A DNA stretch of 64,000 bases from Mytilus galloprovincialis (taxonomy: Eukaryota; Mollusca; Bivalvia; Mytilida; Mytilidae): assembly GCF_965363235.1 (NCBI RefSeq), contig NC_134846.1, forward strand, positions 77,164,724 through 77,228,723. The letters are read 5' to 3'. A model generated the notes under the pieces. It was not told the origin of the DNA and did not search any database. It was given only the letters and a program-made list of their open reading frames with translations. How positions within the stretch are numbered: the first letter of the stretch is position 1; each line of letters begins with the position of its first letter. Shown here piece by piece: positions 31,481 through 42,892 of this stretch. The position numbers and the translations under genes are program-made.

Positions 31481-34468
31481 AACAGTATTGAAGAGTGAAA
31501 AATTAACATGTAGATTTATTTTCTGTTGTCACAATGCAAAAATTATGTACGTTTAACATGTCAATGTACAAAAAGATACTTTTCAAAAATAAAAGAAGTA
31601 ATTTTTGTGAAAAAAAAAAAAAGCTTTTTGTAACAATTTTGGAATTTTTTTATAAAAATGGTGCCAATTTTCATAATTTTTTTTTCATTTCTTAGATATT
31701 TTCGGCTTGAAACCAAAGTATATGATGTTCGTTTTATTCAAAAGTTCATTACTTGTTTAATACATATCATCATCACTGTATTATTCTGGATTTTATACAT
31801 TTTTACACACTCCCCCTTTTCATTCAAATTTCCGAAAATCGCTTTCTCTGGTAATTGCCCTCAAGTTAACGGACCTAAACGCTTCGAAAAAGAGTATTAT
31901 AAACCATGAAGGCATATTTTTTTTGGTACAATATTATGCACAGTATATAAAAAAAATTAAAAGGACCATAGAAGCTGAAATGTCAACGTTTTTTTCTTGG
32001 TAGAAAACCAATATCTTATTGTTCTTAGTCAATTTGCACTTACAAAAAGTAGAGACTATGAATAACTATTGAAAAATACTTCTTTCTCAATTGGATCAAT
32101 GCACATTTAAGTTTTGCAACTAAAAGTACGCAAAAATGTGTCAAATCTGATATTTTTTACCCATGAACTTGAACGTGAGATATGTCCACCTTTTAAATTT
32201 CCTACTGTTTTAATCATCGCATACGGTAGACTTATTGATGGTGCAAATTTGATCAATATTTTAGAGGAAGCATAGCGTATGTGCTAGGGCCACGCCAAGA
32301 GCCTGTATGTCGACATACTATAAATACTTTAATATATTGGGATAATTATTCATTCAGTTGACAATTTTGAATTCTTCGTATAGATATTTGAAATACAATA
32401 AATGTTCTACCTCAGGGGGTATATATTACCTAAGCCGTATTTTAAATAGGATTACGTGTTTTTGAATATTCTTCGAAGTTTTACTTGGTAAGAGCGTCAC
32501 CAATGAGTCTTCTGTCGGCGAAACGCGTGGCTAACGTAAACAATCGATCATATGCCTAATATCTTTCAAATTGATTTGTTATTCATTATGGTTGTCGTTA
32601 GTTGCTTTTTATGATTTTTACTTTTGTTTGTAGTTTTGAGCATGAATCAAGCTTTTGGGTATCTAATTTTAATTGTTTAAGAACCTTTGTAGCTTATTAT
32701 ACAGTGTTAGCTATTGCTTCTTGTTTTAGGCCATACGATAAGCTTTAGTTGTTTACCTCAAAACATTTAGTCTCTGGTATACAGAGATCACAGTGTCCTT
32801 TTAATCATACTTATTAAAGGTACCGGGCTTATAATATAATATCATCAGGCTTTTTATTCTAAGTACGGATTAACAATTTAAGAGGACATTACGTCAGAGG
32901 ATCAACGATGACCTGACACTTCGTTGTATTCTAGACATGGAACAACTGTGTGCTGTTTACGAGTTCTATAGCCAGTTGAACTTATGGTTGGCGATGCACC
33001 ATGTTTATTGTGCATGTATAGTTTCTTTTGTGAAATATATGTACCTTTACCAGCAGTTCATGCTCTTACAGGTTCTATAGCTCATCATTTATCTTTGTTC
33101 CTAAGAAAACTCTCTTTTAACGCTATCGAAATCATCAATAGATGACGGGTTTATCACAAATTAAACAAAATTCATATTGACACGTAGATCGATGCTGCAA
33201 GAAAACTCTAAAGTGTCTAAAACCAAAAATAAGTATGTTTAAGTCTAAGCAAGACGATTTGAGCAAGCTACATAATATCAGACTTCCAACCAAAAAGATT
33301 GCCATCGTGTCACGCCTACCACCAAGTGCATCATCATTCAAACTATATGTTCTGAAAGCTAGCAAACAAAGACATGGCGTCATCACAAACAAATACGGCA
33401 GTAGGTTTACCTAAATATTAATACGGATGACAAAGGTGGTCTTTATACGTCATACTTTCTTCAGGATTTGATAAATTTGTTTTTGTGAAGGAAAAATATA
33501 TGTTTTAGGGAAATTGTAAATGTACTAAAATCATTGTAAGCATCTGTTACACAGAATTATGTCAGTAACAGCGAAGTATCAGGAATCGTTCCAGTTTAGC
33601 AGAGGCTTCACAGGCGCAGTTTTAAAATATAAATTTCGACTTACTTATATTGTTAAAAATCACAAAACAAAAAATTGCATTATTTGTTATAAATTAGATT
33701 TATTTCGTATATTAAAGAAATAGATTATTCACAAAAACTCCTCCAGAATGACAAAAAAAAAAAAAAAAAAAACTATGTATAGGTTAAGCTGAACTATATC
33801 CCGCAAATTCATATTAGTTGATAAATATCTTTATCATATACTTAGACTAAATAACATATAAATTTTACAGTATGATAATAGCATTAAATTGACGTAAATT
33901 CCATATTTTTATGAATTGGGGCTTAGCGGGCTGATATGAAAAGTTTATCACATGCTTCAATTGTTATCACATGCCTTTCCGTAACGTTATCACATGGCAT
34001 TCCGGTAATACTCGGCCAATTCCGGAAAATACACCTTAATGCTACGTTTTCAGTGAAAAACATTACAAAGTAGTGTACAAAAAAATTATTTGAATACTGG
34101 AAAGTATATTGTTTAAAATAATAAAAAAATTAAAATTAAAAAAACAAACAAACAAATTATTTAATAAATGCATTTTTTAAGTTTTTCTGAAACATAATTT
34201 AGAAAGTTTCTTTAGAAAGTTGACTTTTCCAAACAATGATCATTATGTATATTGTTGTATTATTTTTTTGTCGATTCGTCCATATCAAAATGTTTTTTCT
34301 CTCTCTCTGTTGAGGCATATGATAGAAAGATTTCATATTGAATGTATCAATTTTGGGTCCGACGGCCGTGAACATTTTTACTCTTTAATCTTCGGGAACC
34401 ACGTAAAAGGATCAATATATAATCTGTTATTTTTCTCTACTGTTGAAGCATATGATAAAAAGATCATA
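31481..34468. other. Gene-free AT-rich stretch
   Basis: Homopolymer-rich. A degenerate hammerhead-like word occurs at 32,490-32,545 (GCGTCACCAATGAGTCTTCT then GGCGAAACGCGTGGCTAACG) with U4 and G5 of the core changed, so it is inactive. At 33,200-33,400 a plus-strand frame keeps a LPPSASSFKLYVLKA-like peptide, weakly reminiscent of transposon-associated proteins but not callable. The ORFs at 31,658-31,909 and 33,135-33,392 (minus) have no family features. Confidence 0.35.
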
Positions 34469-34592
34469 ACATGCCATTTTTCATATCGCATGTATTATCA
34501 GCCCTCGGTCAATATCAGCCCTCGAGCCATGCGGCTCTTGGGCTGATATTGAACCTAGGGCTGATAATACATGCGATATGAAAAATGCCATG
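34469..34592. repeat. Long inverted repeat (foldback hairpin)
   Basis: Arms 34,469-34,528 and 34,533-34,592 pair almost throughout. They share ACATGCCATTTTTCATATCG and TGTATTATCAGCCCT, and the apex is GAGCC-atgc-GGCTC. The 108-residue ORF running through it is an artefact. Confidence 0.85.
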
Positions 34593-36161
34593 TAATAATC
34601 TGATAATATATATATCTAAGTTTTAAATACTGGTAAGACATTAATTCTTGCATTTTTAACTGCAAACCTTTTGACTGCACAAACGTGAGTGAAAATAAAT
34701 GCAGTCCTAATAAAAAAACCACGTTAAGAAATTAAAGTGTTTGTAAAGTATGCAATCCCAAATGTCAAAATAAAGGTCACCGTGGGACCTAACTTTAGTT
34801 AATAAATCACCGCATTCTAATTTTGCATTTTGGGTCAGTTTCAATACAAATCTTTCGACTAAAGCTGGTTGTAAGTCATGAATAGTTCAGATTACTTACG
34901 GTTAATTTTGTCTTAAGTTTTTTTGTGAAACCGACTTCTGTATCTAAAGTTTGGTAAATCTTAGTTTTGCATCTATATATGTCGCGGACAGGATTCCATT
35001 ATGATTGGATCCATATCATAGTGACCTGATTTTAGTTGATGACGGTTTGACCATACCCTATTATATGATGTGTATGCATACTTAGTTTGGAAAATCCAGG
35101 TTCAACGGTCCAAAAGATATGGACCGGACACAAACCAGACATGGACGAATCAAACAATGTTTGAAAACTTGACGGCTCAAATGCAAATGCCAATGTCAAA
35201 ATGAACTGATTTAATTTATGAAGAACCACGTGCCATCCCATAATACATCTCGTAACTAAATGTGTTTAACATCAGTTCTTTAGTTCAAGGCAATGCATTT
35301 TATATTTGAAATCATTGGTTATTGGATGAACTGTATACATGATACTGATTTAATTCGACACGGGCCGCAAACAAGTGGCGACTGACGGACGAACAGACTT
35401 AAAATGTGATTCATATATCCTCTTTAACTTTGCATGTGGTTGTATTAAACATGTATTAAGATAGTCATTTCCGATCTTGACATGGTTTGTAGGCTGTTAA
35501 TAAACATGTCACTATTGTCACTGTTGATGTGACAAAGACGTCTACTTTTTACTCTCTTTATTGCGTTGTTTTCTCTCCCTTATACTCGTCGAACTTACAA
35601 ATATTTCATCATATTTTTTTTATTTTGCATGGCACACCATCAAATATAGTAAATATTAACACATTTAAGGTCAAATATTTTTTTATTATACGTCGTTTTT
35701 GTAGAAAGTACCGTTTTACCTATAGCAGAGTGAAAACGTCAAAATGACGTCAATTATTTCTTATGCAGCAAAAATACTGCAATCTGATTGGTTGACTATC
35801 CCGGTGTAAATAACACCCCACCCTTGTTCACCCGGGGATAAATAAAATTTTGCCAAAATTTAAAAAAAAATGAAAAAAAAATAAAAAATAAAATTTTGCC
35901 AAAATAAAGAAAAAAAATAAAATTTAGAAAAAAAAATATTAAGAAAATGCAAAAAAAAAAAATATTAAGTTGTTTTTTTTAACTCAAAAGAACACAAAAT
36001 TTTTCTGAATTTTTCCAAAAATAAAGTAAAAAAGTAATTGACAATGTGCAGCAACATGGACATTGAAAAAATATTACGCTAGAAAATTTTCATCACCATT
36101 TTTACAATTTTACATCCTGATTTCAAATTGAGTAAAGGAATTGTTCATAAGAAATAAATTC
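34593..36161. other. Gene-free AT-rich stretch
   Basis: A-rich low-complexity sequence dominates 35,850-36,010. No gene, RNA or mobile element is recognised. Confidence 0.4.
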
Positions 36162-36301
36162 GTTATCTTGGTGTAATCAGGGGTGTACGGAATTTTACAC
36201 CGTTGTTGAAAATTCATACACCCATTCGGCTGCGCCTCAGGGTGTATGAATTTTCAACAACGGTGTAAAATTCTGTACACCTCTGATTACACCAAGATAA
36301 C
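36162..36301. repeat. Long inverted repeat (foldback hairpin)
   Basis: Arms 36,162-36,223 and 36,240-36,301 pair over about 60 bases (GTTATCTTGGTGTAATCAG against CTGATTACACCAAGATAAC at the base). The loop contains GGC-tgc-GCC. Confidence 0.88.
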
Positions 36302-36429
36302 TAATATTATCGCCAAACCATGAACGATATGCAACTAAGAATCAGAGAGACGTTATCATAGCATCGTGTAAAGTAAAATTTGAATTAGCTATATTACTAG
36401 ATGCTTCAAAAAGACAATAATACTACACT

Positions 36430-36625
36430 AGTGTTATTCTTTTAATTTTTTGTGAATGACTTTTGACCCCAATTTAAAAAAAATTGCACAATATTTCACT
36501 TTTACGACCGGGAAAATGGAATCTACACATGTTTTCCTTTCGAATGATATATAATATAGCTGTGTGATAGATAGGTGCATTAAAAATATTTTTTAGGTCT
36601 GAATGTCACTCACCTAATAAAGGAA
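36430..36625 (-). repeat. Dispersed repeat, inverted partner of 31.3 kb
   Basis: Described at 31,275-31,480. It abuts the Penelope-like RT scrap at its high-coordinate end. Confidence 0.55.
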
Positions 36626-36838
36626 CTAGTCGGCAAGATAAATGGCACATTTTTTTCCCCATGGAACTGCCGATTGTCTGTTAAAAACACGTCCTCCAAA
36701 CGTAGCGAATATGCTGTCAATCAAGAAATCTAGCATCTTGATAACGATGGTTTCAGAAAATTTGTTATTTGCATCAGAGTGGATTTTTGAATAGTAGGAT
36801 TTATTCCTCCCGAGAACAAGATACTTGTAAGATCGCAT
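36612..36838 (-). pseudogene. Reverse transcriptase scrap, Penelope-like type
   Basis: The minus-strand frame reads SETIVIKMLDFLIDSIFATF, then GGRVF, then a degraded motif B region whose pattern is C-A-x-x-L-A-D-x-F-L-Y with stops at two of the positions. The same segment in the relic at 42.1 kb reads NCAPLIADLFLY. It covers only the finger/palm start, with no catalytic DD. It is a dead fragment truncated at both ends. Confidence 0.6.
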
Positions 36839-37054
36839 TCATAACAGTTTGGCTGTGGATATTAATTGATTGGCGCACTTTAATATCCCAATATGGGACA
36901 GATTAGGTAAACATTCGTCTATAATGCCCATTGCTCACGACGTCCGAAGTATAGACATTTTTAAAAACCGTGGGGTCACCAAAGGTTCTCAACGTCTAAA
37001 TAAAATAATTCGAAATACTAATGAGAGGAATTTGTGTTTTGATTTATATTGATT

Positions 37055-37150
37055 AATTAAAGGCAGTTGCTATTTGTCCGGCCAATACAATGCGCATGTC
37101 ACTATTTGTGTGTGCGTGTAATACTATCTTCAGCAGCACCAGGAGGTAGC
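37055..37150 (-). repeat. Diverged inverted copy of the 315 bp repeat
   Basis: The reverse complement carries CTGGTG, TGAAGATAGTATTACACGC, GACATGCGCATTGTA and GGCCGGACAAATAGC in the order found at 37.82-37.96 kb. Confidence 0.5.
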
Positions 37151-37764
37151 AAATGTTTGTTATCTCTATAGTTAGGGCCGAATCTTGTTACTGGTAATTG
37201 AAATTGTTGTTTTCTTCATATAGCTATTATATTATAGTCATTATTATATATTCCATATTTATTACTTCATCTATGTCTTAACATTCTAAGAGGAGAAGAA
37301 ATTACTTGTAAAACAAACTCGGGTCGTGTTTGACTGGTGCATTTTTTTTTATATTTCATTACCCCACCATGACTTTTTATAATCATATATCCACTTTTTT
37401 TTAAACATCAACCCCCCCCCCCCAAACCCCAGGCCCCTTTTCCTTCCTAAACCCGCTTCGAGCTTCAAGGGCTACATGCAAGTTTCATTTTCGGAATATA
37501 ATTAAATTTTATTAAGTTAGACATGCTATTGTAAAGGCCTTTCTCAAGACCTCTTGCTTTAAAAGTCGTTTCCATGCACCCTTTAAACAGCTGTAGTAAG
37601 TCAAATAAATTTGTAAAACTATAGTTCTCCAATCAATTATTTTTTATTTTCCCATTTTCCTTGAGATTTCAATTATTTTTGAGTCCCTTTTCGAAGATTA
37701 TTTAATTCTTTGAAGTTTAAACTATTGTATTCCATTGTCAAATTCCGAAAAACTGCAAATTTTA

Positions 37765-38440
37765 TATTGATATTGCCGTTTTCAGCCATGATCTTAAAAT
37801 TGAAAATCAGTGATCGGATTACACGCGGCCCCCTGGTGTTACTGAAGATAATATTACACGCATTTCCGAACGTACATGATATGACATGCGCATTACAATG
37901 GCCGGACATATAGCTTTGGCACTATTCGTCTGTCTAGCCGGACAAATAGCCACTCCGTTAATTAAACGTCCTTTACTTGTGTTTTTGTTTTGTTTCGACA
38001 ATAAATTTTCATAATATGATATGGCATGTTCATTCATAAAAAAAATGAGTTACTGCCTTTAAAAATTGCAATGCACAAATATTGATATTGCCGTTTTCAG
38101 CCATGATCTTAAAATTGAAAATCAGTGATCGGATTACACGCGGCCCCCTGGTGTTACTGAAGATAATATTACACGCATTTCCGAACGTACATGATATGAC
38201 ATGCGCATTACAATGGCCGGACATATAGCTTTGGCACTATTCGTATGTCTAGCCGGACAAATAGCCACTCCGTTAATTAAACGTCCTTTACTTGTGTTTT
38301 TGTTTTGTTTCGACAATAAATTTTCATAATATCAGAGACATATAATACATAATATTGTATTATATGTCTCTGATAATATGATATGGCATGTTCTTTCATA
38401 AAAAAAAATGAGTTACTGCCTTTAAAAATTGCAATGCATG
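37765..38440. repeat. Tandem duplication of a ~315 bp unit
   Basis: TATTGATATTGCCGTTTTCA starts at 37,765 and again at 38,080. The two copies are nearly identical up to GTTACTGCCTTTAAAAATTG. Copy two is longer only because of a 47-base insertion at 38,333-38,379. The minus-strand ORFs of 60-78 residues repeat identically in both copies and have no recognised family. Confidence 0.88.
38333..38379. mobile_element. 40-bp perfect palindrome insertion with 7-bp target duplication
   Basis: CAGAGACATATAATAC and its exact complement flank an eight-base centre (38,333-38,372). ATAATAT occurs immediately before (38,326-38,332) and after (38,373-38,379). The sister copy at 38.0 kb has the site without the insert and with a single ATAATAT. 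Confidence 0.8.
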
Positions 38441-38892
38441 TGTTGATTGAATGATTATCTTTTTCAGACGTCAAAGCGATTTAACAATTTGAATTATGTC
38501 ATGTCATATGTTAACTTTTATCTGGTCTAAAATAAAATTTTAGAACGAATGCATAATTCACTTTCAAAAGTTGTGCAAATGCAGAACATATAGACAAAAT
38601 ATACTTCAGCCCTGTCTGTTTCGTACTTGAAAGTTATTGAATAGTAAGAAAGCTATTTGGCTTAAACCTTGTGAAATTTGCATGCATTTACGTTATTGTA
38701 TTGGTAAAATGTATCATTTGGTATATTAGGAAACTTAAACTGTTCTGCTATACTGCTACTATACTTGTGAAAAAAAACACTTGACAACAGAAACGCATTC
38801 ATCTTATTTATATTCAAATCGACCAATTTACATAGAAATGGACGTCTTCGTGCATTTTGTGATCGAAAATAAAATATTTTCCGGACCATATG

Positions 38893-39326
38893 AGGTGTCA
38901 GACCACCAATTAAAAATCCCTATCTGGTCAACCAAATTTTGCAATTTTCACAGCTTTCTAAATATTTTACCTTAAGTTTAACTTCATAGAAACCATGCCA
39001 ATTTTCACCATACCTTTAAAGCCTTCTAACAAAATAACTGACCTTCAAACAGAGGTACCCCAAAACAAAAACCTGGTTTTCTGGAAATCTAAAATTAACT
39101 ATACTATGGAGCGCATTAATCCTCAATTTTTAATGCAAACTCATAGACAAGTAAATTTTGGCTCAGAATGATCTCGATATATTTCTCTTTCACCAAAAGT
39201 TTCATTTCTGCAAATTTGTTGGTTAGTTTAAGTAAACAAGGACATCAAAAGCACTATTTTGTGTCAGAGTAGGGCTACTTTTACATACGTTTTAAATTGG
39301 AGGGAGTAATTGGTGGTCTGACACCT
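38893..39326. mobile_element. MITE-like element with 19-20 bp terminal inverted repeats
   Basis: The ends are AGGTGTCAGACCACCAATT (38,893-38,911) and its complement (39,308-39,326), flanked on both sides by ATG as a likely 3-bp target duplication. The site GGACCATATGAGTAT at 39,368 resembles the uninterrupted target. There is no ORF inside and no transposase, so it is non-autonomous. Confidence 0.72.
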
Positions 39327-39330
39327 ATGA

Positions 39331-39440
39331 GTATTTGGACCATACGCGTATGACCATACGTATGATTGGACCATATGAGTATACGTGTATGGTCATGACA
39401 TACGCGTATGGTCCAAATACTCGTATGGTCCGGAACACAT
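39331..39440. repeat. Palindrome-rich block of GGACCATA words
   Basis: GTATTTGGACCATACGCGTA (39,331) and its complement (39,399-39,420) face each other. Further words (GACCATACGTATG, GTATACGTGTATGGTC) pair inside, so the whole block can form a branched hairpin. Confidence 0.75.
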
Positions 39441-39901
39441 ACATGATAATATAATATGTGCGTTGTAGGTCGTCTATTCTTTTTTTCCTTTTGTTGATGG
39501 ATTTGACGTCTTTCTGTGAGTGATTATTTGTTAATGACTTTAAACTTACTTGCAAACCAAGACTTGCATTATAAAAATGTCCAAACAAACCATGCTTTTT
39601 TTTTAAACATACATCACATCTATTGAAAAAAGGCTAAAATTCGCAAGTTCTTTAATTTCAACTTAGTGAGTTGACTAAAGTAATGTTGCGGACCATTTTC
39701 CAATTTTCATGCGGTATGCCTATTTTTTTTCTCTCGCTCAACTTTTGTGTTTATTTTTTTCATGCCAAGACCTCTTGGAGCTTTCATTCTATAAAGTGTG
39801 TATTTTGCTAATTGTTGAAGGTCATACGGGGACCTATAGTTTGCTAACTCCTGTTGGTCCCTGAAAGTATTTGTCTGATTGTCTATCACACTACATATTC
39901 A

Positions 39902-40304
39902 CAAAAGTATGTCAATCGTAATAATTTTGCAAACCGCTGAAGAATTGGCAATAAACGCGTCACATCTTGTATATCTCGGTTTCCGATTGGTCAATTCTAT
40001 GGGAAAGTCTAAATGATTCTCGGAGTTATCTGATCTTGTTTCATTTCATACGTAAAGTCAAGAGAGAGTCTGCAAGACATTGACGTCATGGGAAAATTTG
40101 TAACTTATTAGACATACCACAAACAACACTTGTTAGATTTTTTTCACGGTATATTATACAATTTTACTCGACTGTATGATAAGTTCTATTCATACGAAAA
40201 CTAACAGGTTTTTTTTTAAACAATTTTTATAATAAATCATTTACTGCGGACGTGTATTGCCAATTCTTCAGCGGTTTGCAAAATTATTACGATTGACATA
40301 CTTT
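39902..40304. mobile_element. MITE-like element with ~50 bp terminal inverted repeats
   Basis: AAAGTATGTCAATCGTAATA through CCGCTGAAGAATTGGCAATA at the left is mirrored at 40,255-40,304. About 300 bases of unique, non-coding sequence separate the arms. The target duplication is unclear. Confidence 0.78.
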
Positions 40305-40619
40305 GGTAGGATTGCTACGGATGATTCCGACAACAAATGTAGGCATGTTATACAACATTGTAAAGATAAATCAATTTAGATTTACGATATAACAAGTTTT
40401 AGCGGGGTTGACAGCCTATAAAGCGGCATATAACGGAACTTCGTCACCATCTGACATTTTTCTAAAATGCCTTGTGTTATAATAAGGTATATAGGAAATT
40501 TTTTTCTGAGACAAGTGCCTGTGAGTGGTTTATTGATATCGCTGGGGCAAAAATATTCACGAATATAATGCCTACCATGTTAAAACTACAATAACGTATA
40601 CAGTTCAGATATATGATTT

Positions 40620-40735
40620 CGTTCTTCGAAATCGCAATGCTCCTCAACTTTATACTTGTTTGGCTCTCTAACTATTTTGATCTCAGCGTCACTGAGTCTT
40701 ATGTAGTCCGGCGATTCAAAGTATAAGCCTGGTAT
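40620..40735 (+). repeat. Deleted copy of the hammerhead element
   Basis: TATACTTGTTTGGCTCTCTA and ATCTCAGCGTCACTGAGTCT match the sequence before and into the hammerhead of the intact copies. The core has lost TGA and most of stems II-III (GTAGTCCGGCG). It is dead. Confidence 0.6.
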
Positions 40736-41404
40736 TCCTCATTCATTTTATTAATAATATAAAATAAAATTGAGAATGGAAATGGGGAATGCACCAAAGA
40801 GACAACAACCCGACCATAAAGCAGACAACAGCAGAAGGTCAACAACAGGTCTTCAATGCAACGAGAAATTCCCGCACCTGGAGGCGTCCTTCAGTGGCCC
40901 CTTAACAAATATATACTAGTTCAGTGATAATGAACGTCATACTAAACTCCAAATTGTACACAAGAAACTAAAAGTTAAAATAATACAAGACTAACAAAGG
41001 CCAGAAGCTCCTGACTTGGGACAGGCGCAAAAATGCGGCGGGGTTAAACATGTTTGTGAGATCTCAACCCTCCCCCTATACCTGTAGCCAATGCAGAAAA
41101 GTAAACGCATAACAATACGCACATTAAAATTCAGTTCAAGAGAAGTCCGAGTCTGATGTCAGAAGATGTAACCAAAGAAAATAAACAAAATGACAATAAT
41201 ACATAAATAACATCAGACTACTAACAGTTAACTGACATGCCAGCTTCAAACTTCAATTAAACTGATTGAAAAATTATGTCTTCATCATATGAATATCAGG
41301 CACAATCCTCCCCGTGAGGGGTTAAGCATCATACCATCATAACATATATGAGAAGAACATAACCCGTGTCAAGCCAACAACTGGTTTATTAATAATAAAT
41401 GTGT

Positions 41405-42262
41405 TTAGTTCCGATGCAAAGACGCTATAAGTGAATCAATATTAACGCTAAAATATACAATCTTTAATGACCTGACAACAGTATCGTAACTATATCCCTT
41501 CTTAATAAGTATATTTAAAGGTTTTGTTAGCTTCTGAGGTAAATACTGACATTTTTGTGCTTTATAAAGAATATTTCCATAAAATAGTGGATGTGAAATA
41601 CCTGAACGTATAAGAAGTCTGCATGTTGATCTATATTTCCGAATGATAAAATTTACTAAATGTTTTGACTAGTTTGTGATATCGAAAATCCTGGTGTAAT
41701 AATTTTTCAGTAATACATAAATTTCTCTCGTTAAAATCTACAACATTGTTACATACACGAGCGAATCGTACAAGTTGAGATATATAAACACCGTAAGATG
41801 GTGACAAGAGAACGTCACCATCTAAAAATGGATAATTAACGATAGGAAATGAGAAATCATCTCTTTTATATATATATATATATATCAAGATCGAGGAAAG
41901 GGCAGTGGTCATTGTTAGTATTAGCTTTATTTAAAGTAAGTTCAACAGGATAAATTTCTTTAGTATACATACTGAAGTCGTCATTATTGAGAGCCAAAAT
42001 ATCATCCAAATATCTAAAAGTATTATTAAATTTGTGTATCAGATGTTGTTTCGATGGGTCTTTGCTGATTTTCGTCATAAAATTGTAACTCATAGCAATA
42101 CAAAAACAGGTCCGCAATAAGTGGTGCACAGTTAGTCCTCATTGGAATTCCGATAACCTGACGATATACGGAATCTCCAAAGCGAACAAAAATGTTATCT
42201 AGTAAAAATTCAAGGGCAGATATAGTATCAAAGCATGTCCAATTGACATAGTTTTTTGTTTA
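41405..42262 (-). pseudogene. Reverse transcriptase, Penelope-like, broken
   Basis: Reading 5' to 3' on the minus strand: a finger region (FLLDNIFVRFGDSVYRQVIG), motif B (GIPMRTNCAPLIADLFLY), then after a one-base shift near 42,080 the catalytic YLDD (about 42,001-42,012), FLDLD, and after an AT-dinucleotide expansion at 41,869-41,886 that disrupts the frame, KRDDFSFPIVNYPFLDG and PSYGVYISQLVRFARVC. A third frame continues as LLIRSGISHPLFYGN to a TAA at 41,405-41,407. At least two frame breaks make it a pseudogene. The N-terminal part is missing. Confidence 0.72.
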
Positions 42263-42359
42263 TTGCTACTAAAAAATGACCTAAAAGAGTTTGAACATAT
42301 ATATTCACATTCTGACTTTTAAATCTACATAATAACACAAACGGTATCATTTTTTTTCT

Positions 42360-42402
42360 GCACCAGATGCGCTTTTCTATCAATGTCTCTTCAGTGGTGC
42401 TC
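42360..42402 (-). ncRNA. Degenerate hammerhead-type motif 5' of the Penelope-like RT
   Basis: On the minus strand GAGCACCACTGAAGAGACAT gives a core CTGAAGA (position 7 may be any base). GCGCATCTGGTGC supplies the cleavage triplet ATC and a stem I strand TGGTGC that pairs six for six with GCACCA. Stem II and the GAAA segment are eroded (TTGATAGAAAAG). The sequence differs from the retrozyme-like family, so it is a second hammerhead lineage. Activity is not expected. Confidence 0.6.
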
Positions 42403-42773
42403 GAGGGAAAAATATTTGAAAATCCAAAGCTTGTTAAAAATATGAAGATCAATAAACCAAAAAAGACCAAAAAGTATAGTCAAAGCCAAAAAACAATATG
42501 CATTTATGAGTGGTGTGCTGTTATCGTTTGATATGTATTCTCTCACACACATATATACCCTTTTATACATAAATGTATCTTATTTATAGTTAAGGATGAA
42601 AGAAAGGATAGCACAGCATTACAAATATTCTGGATTGTTACAATCCCCGTGTTGCGTTAGTGGTTTGTGTAATGTTGGCAATAATTTACTTCAAGACTTT
42701 TTTCAATCTTCCTGCTAAGTGTTGATACAGAAGGACGCATCAAATTTAAAAAAAAATGTATTTTCAAGGTAGG

Positions 42774-42892
42774 CTGCGGGAATTTCTCGCTACATTGAAG
42801 ACCTGTTGGTTGCCTTCTGCTGTTGTTTTTTTTCTATGGTCGGGTTGTTGTCTCTTTGACACATTCCCCATTTCCATTCTCAATTTTATTTA
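42774..42892 (+). repeat. Penelope-like 3' tail in opposite orientation
   Basis: GCGGGAATTTCTCGCTACAT through GGTCGGGTTGTTGTCTCTTT to CATTTCCATTCTCAATTTTA is the sense 3' end of the same family, facing the relic at 40.76 kb. The two ends form inverted arms of about 115 bases around some 1.9 kb. Confidence 0.7.

Larger units (their letters stand above)
40762..42405 (-). mobile_element. Penelope-like retroelement relic
   Basis: On the minus strand: a hammerhead-like remnant (42,402-42,360), a frameshifted RT fragment (42,262-41,405), then a ~640-base 3' region ending in TTGTCTCTTTGGTGCATTCC and CATTTCCATTCTCAATTTTA at 40,762. The 3' tail also occurs in opposite orientation at 42,774-42,892 and as scraps near 24.72 and 61.78 kb. 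Penelope-like elements are known to carry hammerhead ribozymes near their ends, which supports the assignment. No GIY-YIG endonuclease is visible, so it is a partial copy. Confidence 0.65.

Noticed and set aside
31658..31909. 83-residue hydrophobic ORF
   Set aside because: Translation of T-rich DNA; no motif and no upstream context.
33200..33400. Possible transposon-protein fragment with LPPSASSFKLYVLKA
   Set aside because: The resemblance to transposon-associated proteins is short and from memory only. The frame is not supported on either side.
34220..34546. 108-residue plus-strand ORF
   Set aside because: It runs into the foldback arm and has no domain or codon pattern suggesting a gene.
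37673..38316. Small minus-strand ORFs identical in two copies (MSGHCNAHVIS...)
   Set aside because: Identity follows from the recent 315-bp tandem duplication. No family is recognised, and the frames differ between overlapping ORFs.
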